This document shows, one piece after another, positions 7,872 through 15,754 of a DNA stretch of 62,822 bases; the first letter of the stretch is position 1; the number at the start of each line of letters is the position of its first letter. This DNA is from DATAPE01 sp034667525 (GTDB lineage Bacteria; Actinomycetota; CADDZG01; WHSQ01), in assembly GCA_034667525.1 (NCBI GenBank), contig JAXDJO010000044.1, positions 1 through 62,822 of the forward strand. Reading direction: 5' to 3'. The notes under the pieces are model-generated. The model worked only from the letters and a program-made list of their open reading frames with translations, was not told the DNA's origin and searched no databases. The position numbers were made by a program, and so were the translations under genes.

Positions 7872-9110
7872 TCAACCATCCACCGTACGTTCGTCATCGT
7901 CGCTCGCAGGAGATGGGTCTGACCGGGGACGAGAACTCCCTCCGGAGGGATCCGCGATCACCCTCTCGTAGATCTCTTCCAGTCGTCGAAGGTGAGCCTC
8001 GGGGGTGAATTCGGCTTCGGCCCGTTCCAGCGCCGCCCTTCCTGCTGCACGACACAGATCGTCGTCGCTCGAGAGCAGCTGGATCTTGTCGGCCAGATCG
8101 CGAGCGTCATCCCTCCGGCAGACCAAACCCTCACCGGACCTGACGAGTTCGGGAAGACCCCCACCCTGGGTGACAAGCAACGGTCGACCTGCCGTCATTG
8201 CTTCGAGAGCCGCTAGGGGTGCGTTCTCGTCCCAGAGGGAGGGCAGCGCGAGGAAACGCGCTTCACGAAGCTGATGCCCCACCTCTCCAGAGGGAAGTTG
8301 GCCCAAGAATCGAGTGTTGCGCAATGCTCTTTCACGGGCGAGATCCCTCAAGGCTGACATCACCGGACCATCCCCAACTATGCGGAAGGGCGGGTCGCCT
8401 GCGATAGCCAACGCCTCAAGCAAAACGTTCACGCCCTTCTCGCTCGACAGGCGACCCACATAGATCCCATAACGTCCGGGCGCCGGTGTCCCCGACTGAT
8501 GGTCGGTGAAGTTGCGAACCACGTTCACGCGCTCCGGAGCAAATCCCCATTCGAGCATGCGATCGTGCATGAACTCGCTGGGGGTGATGTAAGCCGATAC
8601 CTTGTCGTCGAGTCTCAATATGAACCGGTGAAGCCACAACGCGGACGCATAGCTGGCGGCTTGCTTGGTGTCGGAGAAACAATGGTGCAGGAGCGCATTC
8701 GAGTAGTTGCCGCCCTCACATCGGCGGCAGGGTTTCCCTTCCGTGAACATGTAACCGTTCGGACATCTGAGTCGACAGTTGTGCACCGTCATCACGAGTG
8801 GAATGCCGGCCCGCTGGGCCTCCAGGTGAACCGCCGGTCCCAGAGCGGGATAGGCATTGTGAAGATGGATCAGATCAGGATGGAAGCGATCGATCACCTG
8901 GTGAAGGGCCCGCCTCTCTTGGGGAGAGGAGGCCGTCATGCGTGTGGCAGTCGATAGTCCCCCTCCGAGATCTTCATTACGCCGGCTGAACAGCTCAACG
9001 GCGTGGTGGGGCAGGAGCAACTCCATCTGCTGTTGCACATACCTGTCTTCGCCTCCGGGGCGGCGGTAGAAACTGTGGGCGATCAGCACCCTCATGGATG
9101 TACTGCCCAT
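7872..9110 (-). CDS. GT4-family glycosyltransferase with cysteine insertion
   Basis: A 412-residue glycosyltransferase. The N-terminal domain contains VLIAHSFYRRPGGEDRYV and LIHLHNAYPALGP, and the C-terminal donor domain GIYVGRLSSEKGVNVLL followed by LPSLWDENAPLAALEAMTAG. An insertion with four Cys (CRLRCPNGYMFTEGKPCRRC) recurs in some GT4 enzymes of polysaccharide loci and may bind zinc. The C-terminal 30 residues are low complexity and charged. MRVLIAHS at 9095 is an alternative start; neither site has a clear ribosome-binding sequence. The gene lies between the chain-length regulator and the epimerase on the same strand and probably builds the repeat unit. Confidence 0.87.
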   Translation of the reverse strand: MGSTSMRVLIAHSFYRRPGGEDRYVQQQMELLLPHHAVELFSRRNEDLGGGLSTATRMTASSPQERRALHQVIDRFHPDLIHLHNAYPALGPAVHLEAQRAGIPLVMTVHNCRLRCPNGYMFTEGKPCRRCEGGNYSNALLHHCFSDTKQAASYASALWLHRFILRLDDKVSAYITPSEFMHDRMLEWGFAPERVNVVRNFTDHQSGTPAPGRYGIYVGRLSSEKGVNVLLEALAIAGDPPFRIVGDGPVMSALRDLARERALRNTRFLGQLPSGEVGHQLREARFLALPSLWDENAPLAALEAMTAGRPLLVTQGGGLPELVRSGEGLVCRRDDARDLADKIQLLSSDDDLCRAAGRAALERAEAEFTPEAHLRRLEEIYERVIADPSGGSSRPRSDPSPASDDDERTVDG

Positions 9111-9192
9111 CGGCTTATGTGCATGCCAGAGAGCTTTGGCGAAGGGTCAGGCCTCGAACGGCCGACGGCCCAAGCGCCGTATCGAGTTGTTA

Positions 9193-10878
9193 CTACGGGG
9201 TCGGTACGTCCGCCGGCGGAGAGGTGGTCTCTTCCGCGTTCCGGTCGTCGCTCTTGCGGCTTCGCTTGAGAGGAGCCGTGTACGTCTTCTCCGAAGGCCG
9301 CGCTTCGCGTGTCGGGCGGTCCTGATAGTAGGAGTAGTAGCCAGCGTGATGACGATAAGCACGCGCCCTTGACTTCTCCAGGTTGTTGATCACCGTTCCG
9401 ATCCGGCGGGCGTGCAGTTGATCCAGCTGCTCTCGAACATCGTCCGCGGCCGCGCGCGTGCTGACAGCGGGATCGAGCACCAGCAAGACACCGTCGACAT
9501 TCGGCAGCAGTGTTGCCGTGTCTGCCACCAGCAGGATAGGGGCGGCGTCCATGATGACGAAGTCGTTGCGTTCCCTTAATTCGGCAAGGACCCGCCGCAT
9601 CGCCTCGGAACCAACGAGTTCCGCTGCGTTCTCCCGCACTCCCCCGCTGAACAGGATCTGCAACTCGTCGATCGACGAGGGCACAAGTGCCCGGTCCAAC
9701 GTGGTCTGCCCTGTCAGAACCGTTGCCAGCCCGACGGGAGACGAACCGCCAAAGAACTCGTGAAGCCTCGGCTTCCGCAGATCCGCAGAGACCAACACCA
9801 CCCGCTTGCCGACTTGGGCGAGCGAAACAGCCAGATTTGCCGCCGTGGTGGTCTTGCCTTCGCCTTCGAATGCGCTGGTCACCAGCAACACCTTCGCATC
9901 GGTCCTCGACGCTGCGAAAAGCACGCCAGCCCTGAGGGTGCGATAAGCGTCGGCGGCCACCGATTGCGGCAGTGCCGACGACATCATCACCGGAGAATTA
10001 CGGCCCTTCGCTCCGCGAACCTTCGGGACGACAGCCAAGACAGGAGCGCCGGTGTGGGCCTGCAGCTCCCCTCGATCGCTGAAGTGCTCGTCCAGACGCT
10101 CCCGCAGGAATGCAACACCCGTCCCAAGTGCGATGCCAACGAGCACCGCCAACAGCATGTTCTTGATCAGGCTCGGGCTTGAAGGAGAAGTCGGGGTTTG
10201 AGCGGGAGCGATGACGCTGCCCACCTGGATGTTGCCGGGAGGTGTGATATTGGCAATCTGCTGCTGCAAGAGACTCTTGCGGCCAACAAGCGAGTTCGCC
10301 GTCGTCTGCAGACTTCCGCGTACAACTGGATCCGTCTCTTGAGCGATCGCGTTGTCGACCTTCTGAAGACGTCCTTCGAGCCGCTGAACCCGAGACTGCA
10401 GGGGCTGAAGGGCGGATTGGATCTGAGTTACGGCCGCCTGCGTCCGGTATCGAAGGTACCCCTCGGCGAAGGCCTGAGCCACTTTCTGAGCTTGTGTCGC
10501 GCTGGGGGAGGAGTAATCGATCTTGAGGAGCTCGGTATTTGTCGGCACCGTAACGGTCAGGTTCTTGAGGAGCGATTGCGTGCTCACGTTCAGCGCCAAC
10601 TTCTGATCAACGATGGACGCCACGGCCTCGGAATCCGCAAGGCTCTTCTCCGTATCCATGTTGGGGATGGGCGGTGCTCCCTGCTGAGCGATGGAGGATG
10701 AGAACGGAGTCACCACGACCTGAGCCTCAGCCCGATACGTCGGGGTCTGCTTGAGTGTGAAGGCCAACGCAGAAAGGATGACGACCGCAGCGATGGCGAC
10801 GATGGACCACTTCCGGTAGCGGAGGACCTGCAGATAGTCGCTAAGGTCACCGCCGGTTGCCGCCCGTGCTGAACTCAT
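9193..10878 (-). CDS. Wzz/BY-kinase fusion: polysaccharide chain-length regulator and tyrosine kinase
   Basis: An inner-membrane co-polymerase fused to a bacterial tyrosine kinase. The N-terminus has a Wzz domain with a first membrane helix (WSIVAIAAVVILSALAF), an extracytoplasmic coiled-coil region (QSALQPLQSRVQRLEGRLQ) and a second helix (MLLAVLVGIALGTGVAFL). The cytoplasmic kinase has Walker A FEGEGKTTTAANLA, Walker A' VLVSADLRKP and Walker B FVIMDAAP. The Tyr cluster YRHHAGYYSYYQDR near the C-terminus is the expected autophosphorylation tail. Such proteins set chain length and export with Wzy. ATG 10878 is chosen because AGGGGA lies nine bases upstream; ATG 10887 and an upstream open frame also exist. 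Confidence 0.92.
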   Translation of the reverse strand: MSSARAATGGDLSDYLQVLRYRKWSIVAIAAVVILSALAFTLKQTPTYRAEAQVVVTPFSSSIAQQGAPPIPNMDTEKSLADSEAVASIVDQKLALNVSTQSLLKNLTVTVPTNTELLKIDYSSPSATQAQKVAQAFAEGYLRYRTQAAVTQIQSALQPLQSRVQRLEGRLQKVDNAIAQETDPVVRGSLQTTANSLVGRKSLLQQQIANITPPGNIQVGSVIAPAQTPTSPSSPSLIKNMLLAVLVGIALGTGVAFLRERLDEHFSDRGELQAHTGAPVLAVVPKVRGAKGRNSPVMMSSALPQSVAADAYRTLRAGVLFAASRTDAKVLLVTSAFEGEGKTTTAANLAVSLAQVGKRVVLVSADLRKPRLHEFFGGSSPVGLATVLTGQTTLDRALVPSSIDELQILFSGGVRENAAELVGSEAMRRVLAELRERNDFVIMDAAPILLVADTATLLPNVDGVLLVLDPAVSTRAAADDVREQLDQLHARRIGTVINNLEKSRARAYRHHAGYYSYYQDRPTREARPSEKTYTAPLKRSRKSDDRNAEETTSPPADVPTP

Positions 10879-11117
10879 AAAGGCCATTCCCCTAGGGTCG
10901 TTGTAAACATCTGGGCATCTCTGGTCACCCGAGCCAATCCTCCTTAGCAATCACCTTACGCCCCACCCCCCCCGCACGTAGAGCCCATACGGTGTCGGAA
11001 GGAAAAGCCGCCCACCGACCAGAAGGCGCCAGGCGCCCCTAGCTTTATCGGCTCCCCAGGCCCGTCCTTGAATCCGACGTACCGCATCAGGAGGATTCTG
11101 TGCCGTGGACTGGCGCC

Positions 11118-12194
11118 TCAAACGGGCGGGGGGGCCTTCTTTCTCCCCGGCCAAGGTCGCCGGGCGGCAAAAGCCAGGCGGGCGAGCAAAGGCCCCGGAT
11201 CTGTCAGCGACTCGTAAGAGTGGGTGGTGCCCCGTCGGGGCCCGAGCTCCCGGGCCGCAGCCATCACCCCGAGACGGCCTTCCCGAACGTTGCGCATCAC
11301 GCTCCGAAAATCGCCCTCGATCCAACGGAAGAACTTGCCGGCCTCGCCTCTCGTCCTGGCCACGTCTCCCCCGGTCTCTAAGCGGCAATACAGGGCAGGC
11401 AAGTTGACGCCGGCTGCCAAGGCGACCGGGAGCGTCCCGTGCACTCGAGGATTGAGGTCGAGTAGATAGTCGCCGGCGAACTCGGCGTGGAAGATGCCGT
11501 TGTAGCCGGCCAGGAGCTTGCTCAGGCCCACCTCGGTCTCTTCATCCGGTGTGACAGAGATCGCCGACGCCGTGGTGCCGCAAGGCATTGGCCACACCCG
11601 GACATAGTCGAGATGGACGGCGGCCACCATCTCTCCCTCCCACATGAGGCCTACGACGGCCCGAAGCTTGTCCAAGAGATAAGGCTGCACTATCACGGGA
11701 CCTTCTTGCTTCAAGGCTGCAGGAAGCTTGATCGCGGAATCGACGCGAGTTGCGGAGTATCTCTTCAACGCGGGTTTGATAACCACCGGATAATCCAGAT
11801 CTTCTGCTGCCGCAATGAGCTCACCCGTGGATCCAAACGTCCGGTTGGGAGGCACCCCTAAGCCTGCGGCCACTGCCGCACGGGCGCAGGAGACCTTGTC
11901 CATGAGGTGCCTGACGGGAAACTTGAGCGCAACGAGGGCAACGTCGCTTGTGGGGATGAGAGCTGCGTAGTCACCACTGTCGAATTCCCCCATCACAGCT
12001 TCGGCGTAGCCGTCTTCTCCGGCGTACGGAACCTTGACCCGGCCGGCACAGAATTTCGAGGCGCCCGCCATCGACAGTGTTCCCGAAACCGTGACCGTTG
12101 GCTGCCATCCGTCCGCTGCGAGAGCGCGCACCGTTGAGACCGTGCCTCGGGATTGACCGCTGCCGCCATGGGTCACCAGGACCCGTTTAGACAT
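11118..12194 (-). CDS. ATP-grasp enzyme
   Basis: About 358 residues. An N-terminal nucleotide-binding region (KRVLVTHGGSGQSRGTVSTV) is followed by an ATP-grasp fold: YPVVIKPALKRYSATRV (ATP-binding lysines), VIVQPYLL, and a metal-binding end AEFAGDYLLDLNPRVHGTL. ATP-grasp enzymes activate a carboxylate as acyl phosphate and ligate it to an amine, thiol or hydroxyl. Here it could attach an amino acid or other group to a sugar or polymer, but the substrate is unknown. ATG 12194 overlaps the stop of the upstream gene (ATGTCTAA), so the two are translationally coupled and probably act together. Confidence 0.85.
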   Translation of the reverse strand: MSKRVLVTHGGSGQSRGTVSTVRALAADGWQPTVTVSGTLSMAGASKFCAGRVKVPYAGEDGYAEAVMGEFDSGDYAALIPTSDVALVALKFPVRHLMDKVSCARAAVAAGLGVPPNRTFGSTGELIAAAEDLDYPVVIKPALKRYSATRVDSAIKLPAALKQEGPVIVQPYLLDKLRAVVGLMWEGEMVAAVHLDYVRVWPMPCGTTASAISVTPDEETEVGLSKLLAGYNGIFHAEFAGDYLLDLNPRVHGTLPVALAAGVNLPALYCRLETGGDVARTRGEAGKFFRWIEGDFRSVMRNVREGRLGVMAAARELGPRRGTTHSYESLTDPGPLLARLAFAARRPWPGRKKAPPPV

Positions 12195-13005
12195 GAGGGG
12201 CTGTCCCCATACCGTGCATGGTGTGGGTCTCGGCAACCTTCTCCAGCCACGCATCACGGTCTTCCGGAATCCTGCGTCTGCTCCCCAAGATGGCCTTGAC
12301 TATGGGGCAGCTAGATCTGGTCTCGAAGCGGAACCTAGCCCGGCGCGCCAATATGACTGGGTTGCGGGCACCCTTTACCAGGAACCAGGCATCAACCATC
12401 GCCATCGCCGCAGGTTCCCACCGAGATTCCACCGCGGCGCGGGCCCCCTTGATCGCCGCGTCTTTGACGGGACCGAATAATTCCGCGGTCAGGGCAACGC
12501 CCTCGCTGTCCGCGGCCAAGAGCTCGGCGATGTTCTTTTCCTTTATGCCTTCCCAGTTGGGGCGGCCCCCCCACTTGGTTCCGTTGAGGACGAGCTTGAA
12601 GAGACCCTCGGCCCCTGGGCGTAGTCGCCGGAAGCCCCGCTCGTCCATCTGCGAAAGGCCCTCGAGATCTTGAACGACGAAGAGTGTGGAGCCGCGAAAG
12701 ATCCTTCTCTCTTTCACGCTCATCTCGAGGAAAGCAGACGCGCCCTCAGGGACGGCGATCAGATTGAGGCCTCCGGGGATATGCCTGCAGACAACAGCAG
12801 GGCCCAATCTCTCTCGCGCCGCCCATTCAAGGAACTCCGTCTCTATGGTTCCCCATTGCGCCGCCGGCGCAGCCGAATCCACGTCTCCGACCCCTGAGAG
12901 GGCGGAATCGACGTTCTTCCAGACGAGCCATTCGTCCGAGACGAGGCTCAGCCTCTGAAGTAGAGGGAGCCACGGAGACGAGGATCCCTCGACTGGAACT
13001 TCCAC
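12187..13005 (-). CDS. Unknown protein coupled to ATP-grasp enzyme, possible nucleotidyltransferase fold
   Basis: I do not recognise this 272-residue soluble protein. The motif SALSGVGDVD near residues 36-45 resembles the GxGDxD element of nucleotidyltransferase-fold proteins that accompany thymidylate-kinase-like genes in polysaccharide loci. The next expected catalytic Asp is not obvious, so it may be degenerate. The middle section (FRRLRPGAEGLFKLVLNGTKWGG) also fits that pattern loosely. GTG 13005 is chosen because AGGAGG precedes it by six bases; the frame is open to 13185 but upstream residues look non-coding. It overlaps the ATP-grasp gene by eight bases and is divergent from the first sulfotransferase. 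Confidence 0.7.
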   Translation of the reverse strand: MEVPVEGSSSPWLPLLQRLSLVSDEWLVWKNVDSALSGVGDVDSAAPAAQWGTIETEFLEWAARERLGPAVVCRHIPGGLNLIAVPEGASAFLEMSVKERRIFRGSTLFVVQDLEGLSQMDERGFRRLRPGAEGLFKLVLNGTKWGGRPNWEGIKEKNIAELLAADSEGVALTAELFGPVKDAAIKGARAAVESRWEPAAMAMVDAWFLVKGARNPVILARRARFRFETRSSCPIVKAILGSRRRIPEDRDAWLEKVAETHTMHGMGTAPHV

Positions 13006-13187
13006 GCGCACCCTCCTAGCAACGATTGACTGACGACGACAGTGGTCCGGCAGCACGCCTGTCCGCGCGGCCCCACCCCTGAGAGGAGCGGCGGCAATAG
13101 GATACGAGTTGAGTGAGCACACTCTGAATCGTTCCCATCCGATCCTGCTACGGCCGGGCGAGATGTGTACGGGAGGTCGCAGCATTC

Positions 13188-14021
13188 ATGATCGATAATC
13201 AGGTCCTTCGACGGGCGCGGTTTCGGAGCAAGGTCCTCCGGTGGCCCACGGTGTGGGCCAGGCATCTCGGCATCCGGGATCAGGATGTCGTCTTAGCCAG
13301 TTATCCGCGATCCGGTACCACCTGGATGCGGTTCCTGCTCGCACAGGCTCTATCGGGGGAGTCGTCTGAGTTCAAGGCGATCAGGCGCATCATTCCCTAC
13401 GTCGGTCAACACAGGAACGCCCTTCCTGTTCTGCCTGGTGGGGGCCGGATGATGTACAGCCACGATCGGTTCAGCAGGGCTGCCACCCAACGGGCGATCT
13501 ACGTCGTGAGAGACGTCCGCGATGTGGCGCTGTCCGAATATCAATGGCAGCAGCGGATCGGCGTTTTCAAAGGCGATCTCGACCGTTTCATCGGGGACTT
13601 CGTGTCGGGGCGCGGGAATCCTTTCGGATCATGGGGGGCCCACGTCGACTCCTGGGTTGAGGCTGACCGGATCTCGGAGGGCCGTCTCCACGTGGTCAAG
13701 TTCGAAGATCTGAAGCGTGATGCCTCCACTGTTCTGGCATCTGCCCTCGCGTTCCTTGGGGTCTCTTTGAACGAAGTAGAGATCGAAGACGTTGTCGCAA
13801 GCAACTCCGTCGAGATGATGCGGCAGAAAGAAGACCGTGCAGCTCAGGGCTCCTTTAAGCAGCGCGTGGTCAAGAGAAACGTTCGTTTCATCAACGCAGG
13901 CTCGGTTGGTGGATGGCAGAAGACCCTGAGCAAAGCAAACGAGCGCCTCCTGGAAACGGCGTTCGGCCCCCAGATGCTGCGTCTTGGCTATGCGCTCCAT
14001 TCCCAACATCCAGAACAGTGA
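13188..14021 (+). CDS. PAPS-dependent sulfotransferase 1
   Basis: A 277-residue cytosolic-type sulfotransferase (Sulfotransfer_1-like). The 5'-phosphosulfate loop is SYPRSGTTW (38-46) and the 3'-phosphate loop is RDVRDVALSEY (108-118). Downstream VKFEDLKRDASTVL and KQRVVKRNVRFINAGSVGGWQ match the conserved FEDL and GxxGxWK-like elements. It would move sulfate from PAPS to a sugar hydroxyl of the polysaccharide or its lipid-linked precursor. It opens a plus-strand operon with GTGA overlaps to the next two genes. The 182-bp divergent gap upstream should hold promoters for both strands. Confidence 0.9.
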   Translation: MIDNQVLRRARFRSKVLRWPTVWARHLGIRDQDVVLASYPRSGTTWMRFLLAQALSGESSEFKAIRRIIPYVGQHRNALPVLPGGGRMMYSHDRFSRAATQRAIYVVRDVRDVALSEYQWQQRIGVFKGDLDRFIGDFVSGRGNPFGSWGAHVDSWVEADRISEGRLHVVKFEDLKRDASTVLASALAFLGVSLNEVEIEDVVASNSVEMMRQKEDRAAQGSFKQRVVKRNVRFINAGSVGGWQKTLSKANERLLETAFGPQMLRLGYALHSQHPEQ

Positions 14022-14635
14022 CGGCTCAGCGAAGACCGGGCCGGGTAGTGGCGGTGCTGGGCCCCGATGGAAGCGGGAAATCCACCTTCTGCGATGCACT
14101 CGTCGCGGGACCGCTTGCCTCTCATGAAGTGCGGCGGCTCCATCATCGCCCCGGCGTCTTTGCCTCGGGCACCTCCACCGGCATCCCGGTTACCGAGCCG
14201 CATGCGGGCCGCCCTTACCCGGCCCTGCTGTCTCTGGCGAAGCTCGCGTTCTTGTTCCTCGACTTCAGGATCGGTTGGTGGATCCAGATCAAGCCGTTCG
14301 TAGCGCGCGGAGGTTGGATCGTGTGGGAGCGGCCATGGTGGGATATCGCGATCGATCCGACCCGCTACCGGCTCCAAGGATGCGAGGGAGCGGCTCGCCT
14401 GCTGGGAGGGGCTCTGCCCAACCCGGATCTGGTGATCATTCTGGAAGCACCCGTCGACGTCCTTCTGTCGCGTAAGCGGGAAGTCAGCGAGGCGGAGTTG
14501 ATCCGGCAGACCCAGGAATTGCGCCGGGTGGTACCCAAAAGGGTGAGGACAACCTTGCTGGACTCTCAACAACCGATCTCGGTGCTGGTGGATCAGGCCG
14601 GGCGCGACCTGGACCAGATCGCGGAACAGCCGTGA
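14018..14635 (+). CDS. P-loop kinase, thymidylate-kinase-like
   Basis: About 205 residues beginning VTAQRRPGRVVAVLGPDGSGKST, with the Walker A GPDGSGKST typical of thymidylate-kinase-like enzymes. IVWERPWWDIAIDPTRYRL sits where dTMP kinases carry the DRH region, and LVIILEAPVDVLLSRK is the usual strand before the lid. The thymidine-specific residues are not evident, and such paralogues in polysaccharide loci probably phosphorylate a sugar or another small molecule. GTG 14018 is preferred over the upstream ATG 13913 because it overlaps the preceding stop as GTGA and gives the expected N-terminus. The gene ends with a GTGA overlap to the APH-like gene. Confidence 0.82.
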   Translation: MTAQRRPGRVVAVLGPDGSGKSTFCDALVAGPLASHEVRRLHHRPGVFASGTSTGIPVTEPHAGRPYPALLSLAKLAFLFLDFRIGWWIQIKPFVARGGWIVWERPWWDIAIDPTRYRLQGCEGAARLLGGALPNPDLVIILEAPVDVLLSRKREVSEAELIRQTQELRRVVPKRVRTTLLDSQQPISVLVDQAGRDLDQIAEQP

Positions 14636-15585
14636 CGCAGGAGCCCGGGTGGGCGGCCCTTCCTCCTTCCTCGGCGCGGTGGCTTCTACCCACGAAGCCC
14701 CGAAAGGCGGCCGCAAGCAGTGTCCGCATCTACCACCCGATGACCATCAAGGGGCTGGTTGGATGGCAGGCGGCCCGCATTGCCGCCTCGCTCGGAGCTT
14801 TCGCATTTCTCCCTAGAGGCGCCTCCCTTCCTGCAGGAGTTGCGGAATCGCTCCGTTCCAATGACATCGATTACGAATCACTGGCAGTTGCCAAGGCCAA
14901 TCACCCTGCGCGCTTTCTGGTCCTGCTCTTGGGGCGATCACTCGAATGCACGGGTGTGGCGAAGATCGCCCTCGACGCCCAAGGACAAGCCGCCCTCGAA
15001 AGAGAGGCACTGGGGATCAAAGATGCAAGGCAGGTGATGAAAGAAACGGTCCAACCTCCTTCGCTGCGGGCGGTCGGCCCTGGATTGCTCCTTCTCGACC
15101 CGGTGCCTTGGCTACCTCGGCTCAAGCCTTGGCGGCTGCCTATCGAAGCGGCCCGTGCCCTTGGGTCGTACTCGAGGATCAAGAGTCCGGAGCGAGCAGA
15201 TGGCTGGATCGTCGCTCATGGGGACTTCGCACCGTGGAATCTCTTTCAGACCAAGACCGGCTGGGTGCTGCTCGATTGGGAGCACTCCTCGGTCAAGCCC
15301 CCGTTCTTCGACTTCTGGCACTATGTCCTTCAAGCTCACACCTTGCTGCGACGTCCTTCAGCCCAAGCCCTTGTTGCCGGCGTGAACGGTGCGAAAGGTT
15401 GGGTGCGCGACGCGTTGCTCGCCTACGCCGGGGGCCTGGGACGTTCCCCCGAGGATGCACCAAGGTTCTTCGATGACTATCTCAGTGCCAGCGCCGAGCA
15501 GCTTGCGGGAAAGAGCCATAAGGAAAAGCGCGGCCTCGACATCCGCCAGCATCTACAGCGCCAGATCTCGAAGGTGGACCCGTGA
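14632..15585 (+). CDS. APH/choline-kinase-like phosphotransferase
   Basis: A 317-residue protein with the kinase-fold signature of aminoglycoside and choline phosphotransferases: VAHGDFAPWNLF (Brenner motif with catalytic Asp and Asn) and VLLDWEHSSVKPPFFDFWHY (metal-binding Asp). The N-terminal lobe is poorly conserved. In this context a sugar, polyol or amino-alcohol attached to the polysaccharide is a more likely acceptor than an antibiotic. It starts at GTG 14632, overlapping the thymidylate-kinase-like gene by four bases. The coupling suggests two sequential phosphorylations or an activation and transfer pair. Confidence 0.82.
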   Translation: MTQEPGWAALPPSSARWLLPTKPRKAAASSVRIYHPMTIKGLVGWQAARIAASLGAFAFLPRGASLPAGVAESLRSNDIDYESLAVAKANHPARFLVLLLGRSLECTGVAKIALDAQGQAALEREALGIKDARQVMKETVQPPSLRAVGPGLLLLDPVPWLPRLKPWRLPIEAARALGSYSRIKSPERADGWIVAHGDFAPWNLFQTKTGWVLLDWEHSSVKPPFFDFWHYVLQAHTLLRRPSAQALVAGVNGAKGWVRDALLAYAGGLGRSPEDAPRFFDDYLSASAEQLAGKSHKEKRGLDIRQHLQRQISKVDP

Positions 15586-15754
15586 GCCGTTGCGCGACAA
15601 GGGTCTGAGGTTAGTTTGGAAACCTCTCACTCACGAGGAGACCTCCCACACTTGATTCGGACAACCCAGTCTCGGCAGCAACCTGGTGGGGCCGTGCTCA
15701 GCGGCTCCCGCCAGGCCGCGCGCTCGATACGCGCGCCAGAGGCTGGTTGATCCG

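Noticed and set aside
9147..9362. Short ORFs around the end of the BY-kinase gene
   Set aside because: They are frames across the tyrosine-rich tail region and carry no independent start signals.
10951..11388. 145-residue minus-strand frame beside the Wzz/BY-kinase gene
   Set aside because: Most of it overlaps the ATP-grasp gene in another frame; composition is Arg/Gly-rich shadow.
14018..14635. Housekeeping thymidylate kinase (tmk)
   Set aside because: Only the P-loop is clear, the dTMP-specific motifs are not evident, and the gene is embedded in the polysaccharide operon.
14632..15585. Aminoglycoside resistance phosphotransferase
   Set aside because: The Brenner motif is present, but the overlap with polysaccharide genes and the weak N-lobe fit a biosynthetic kinase better.
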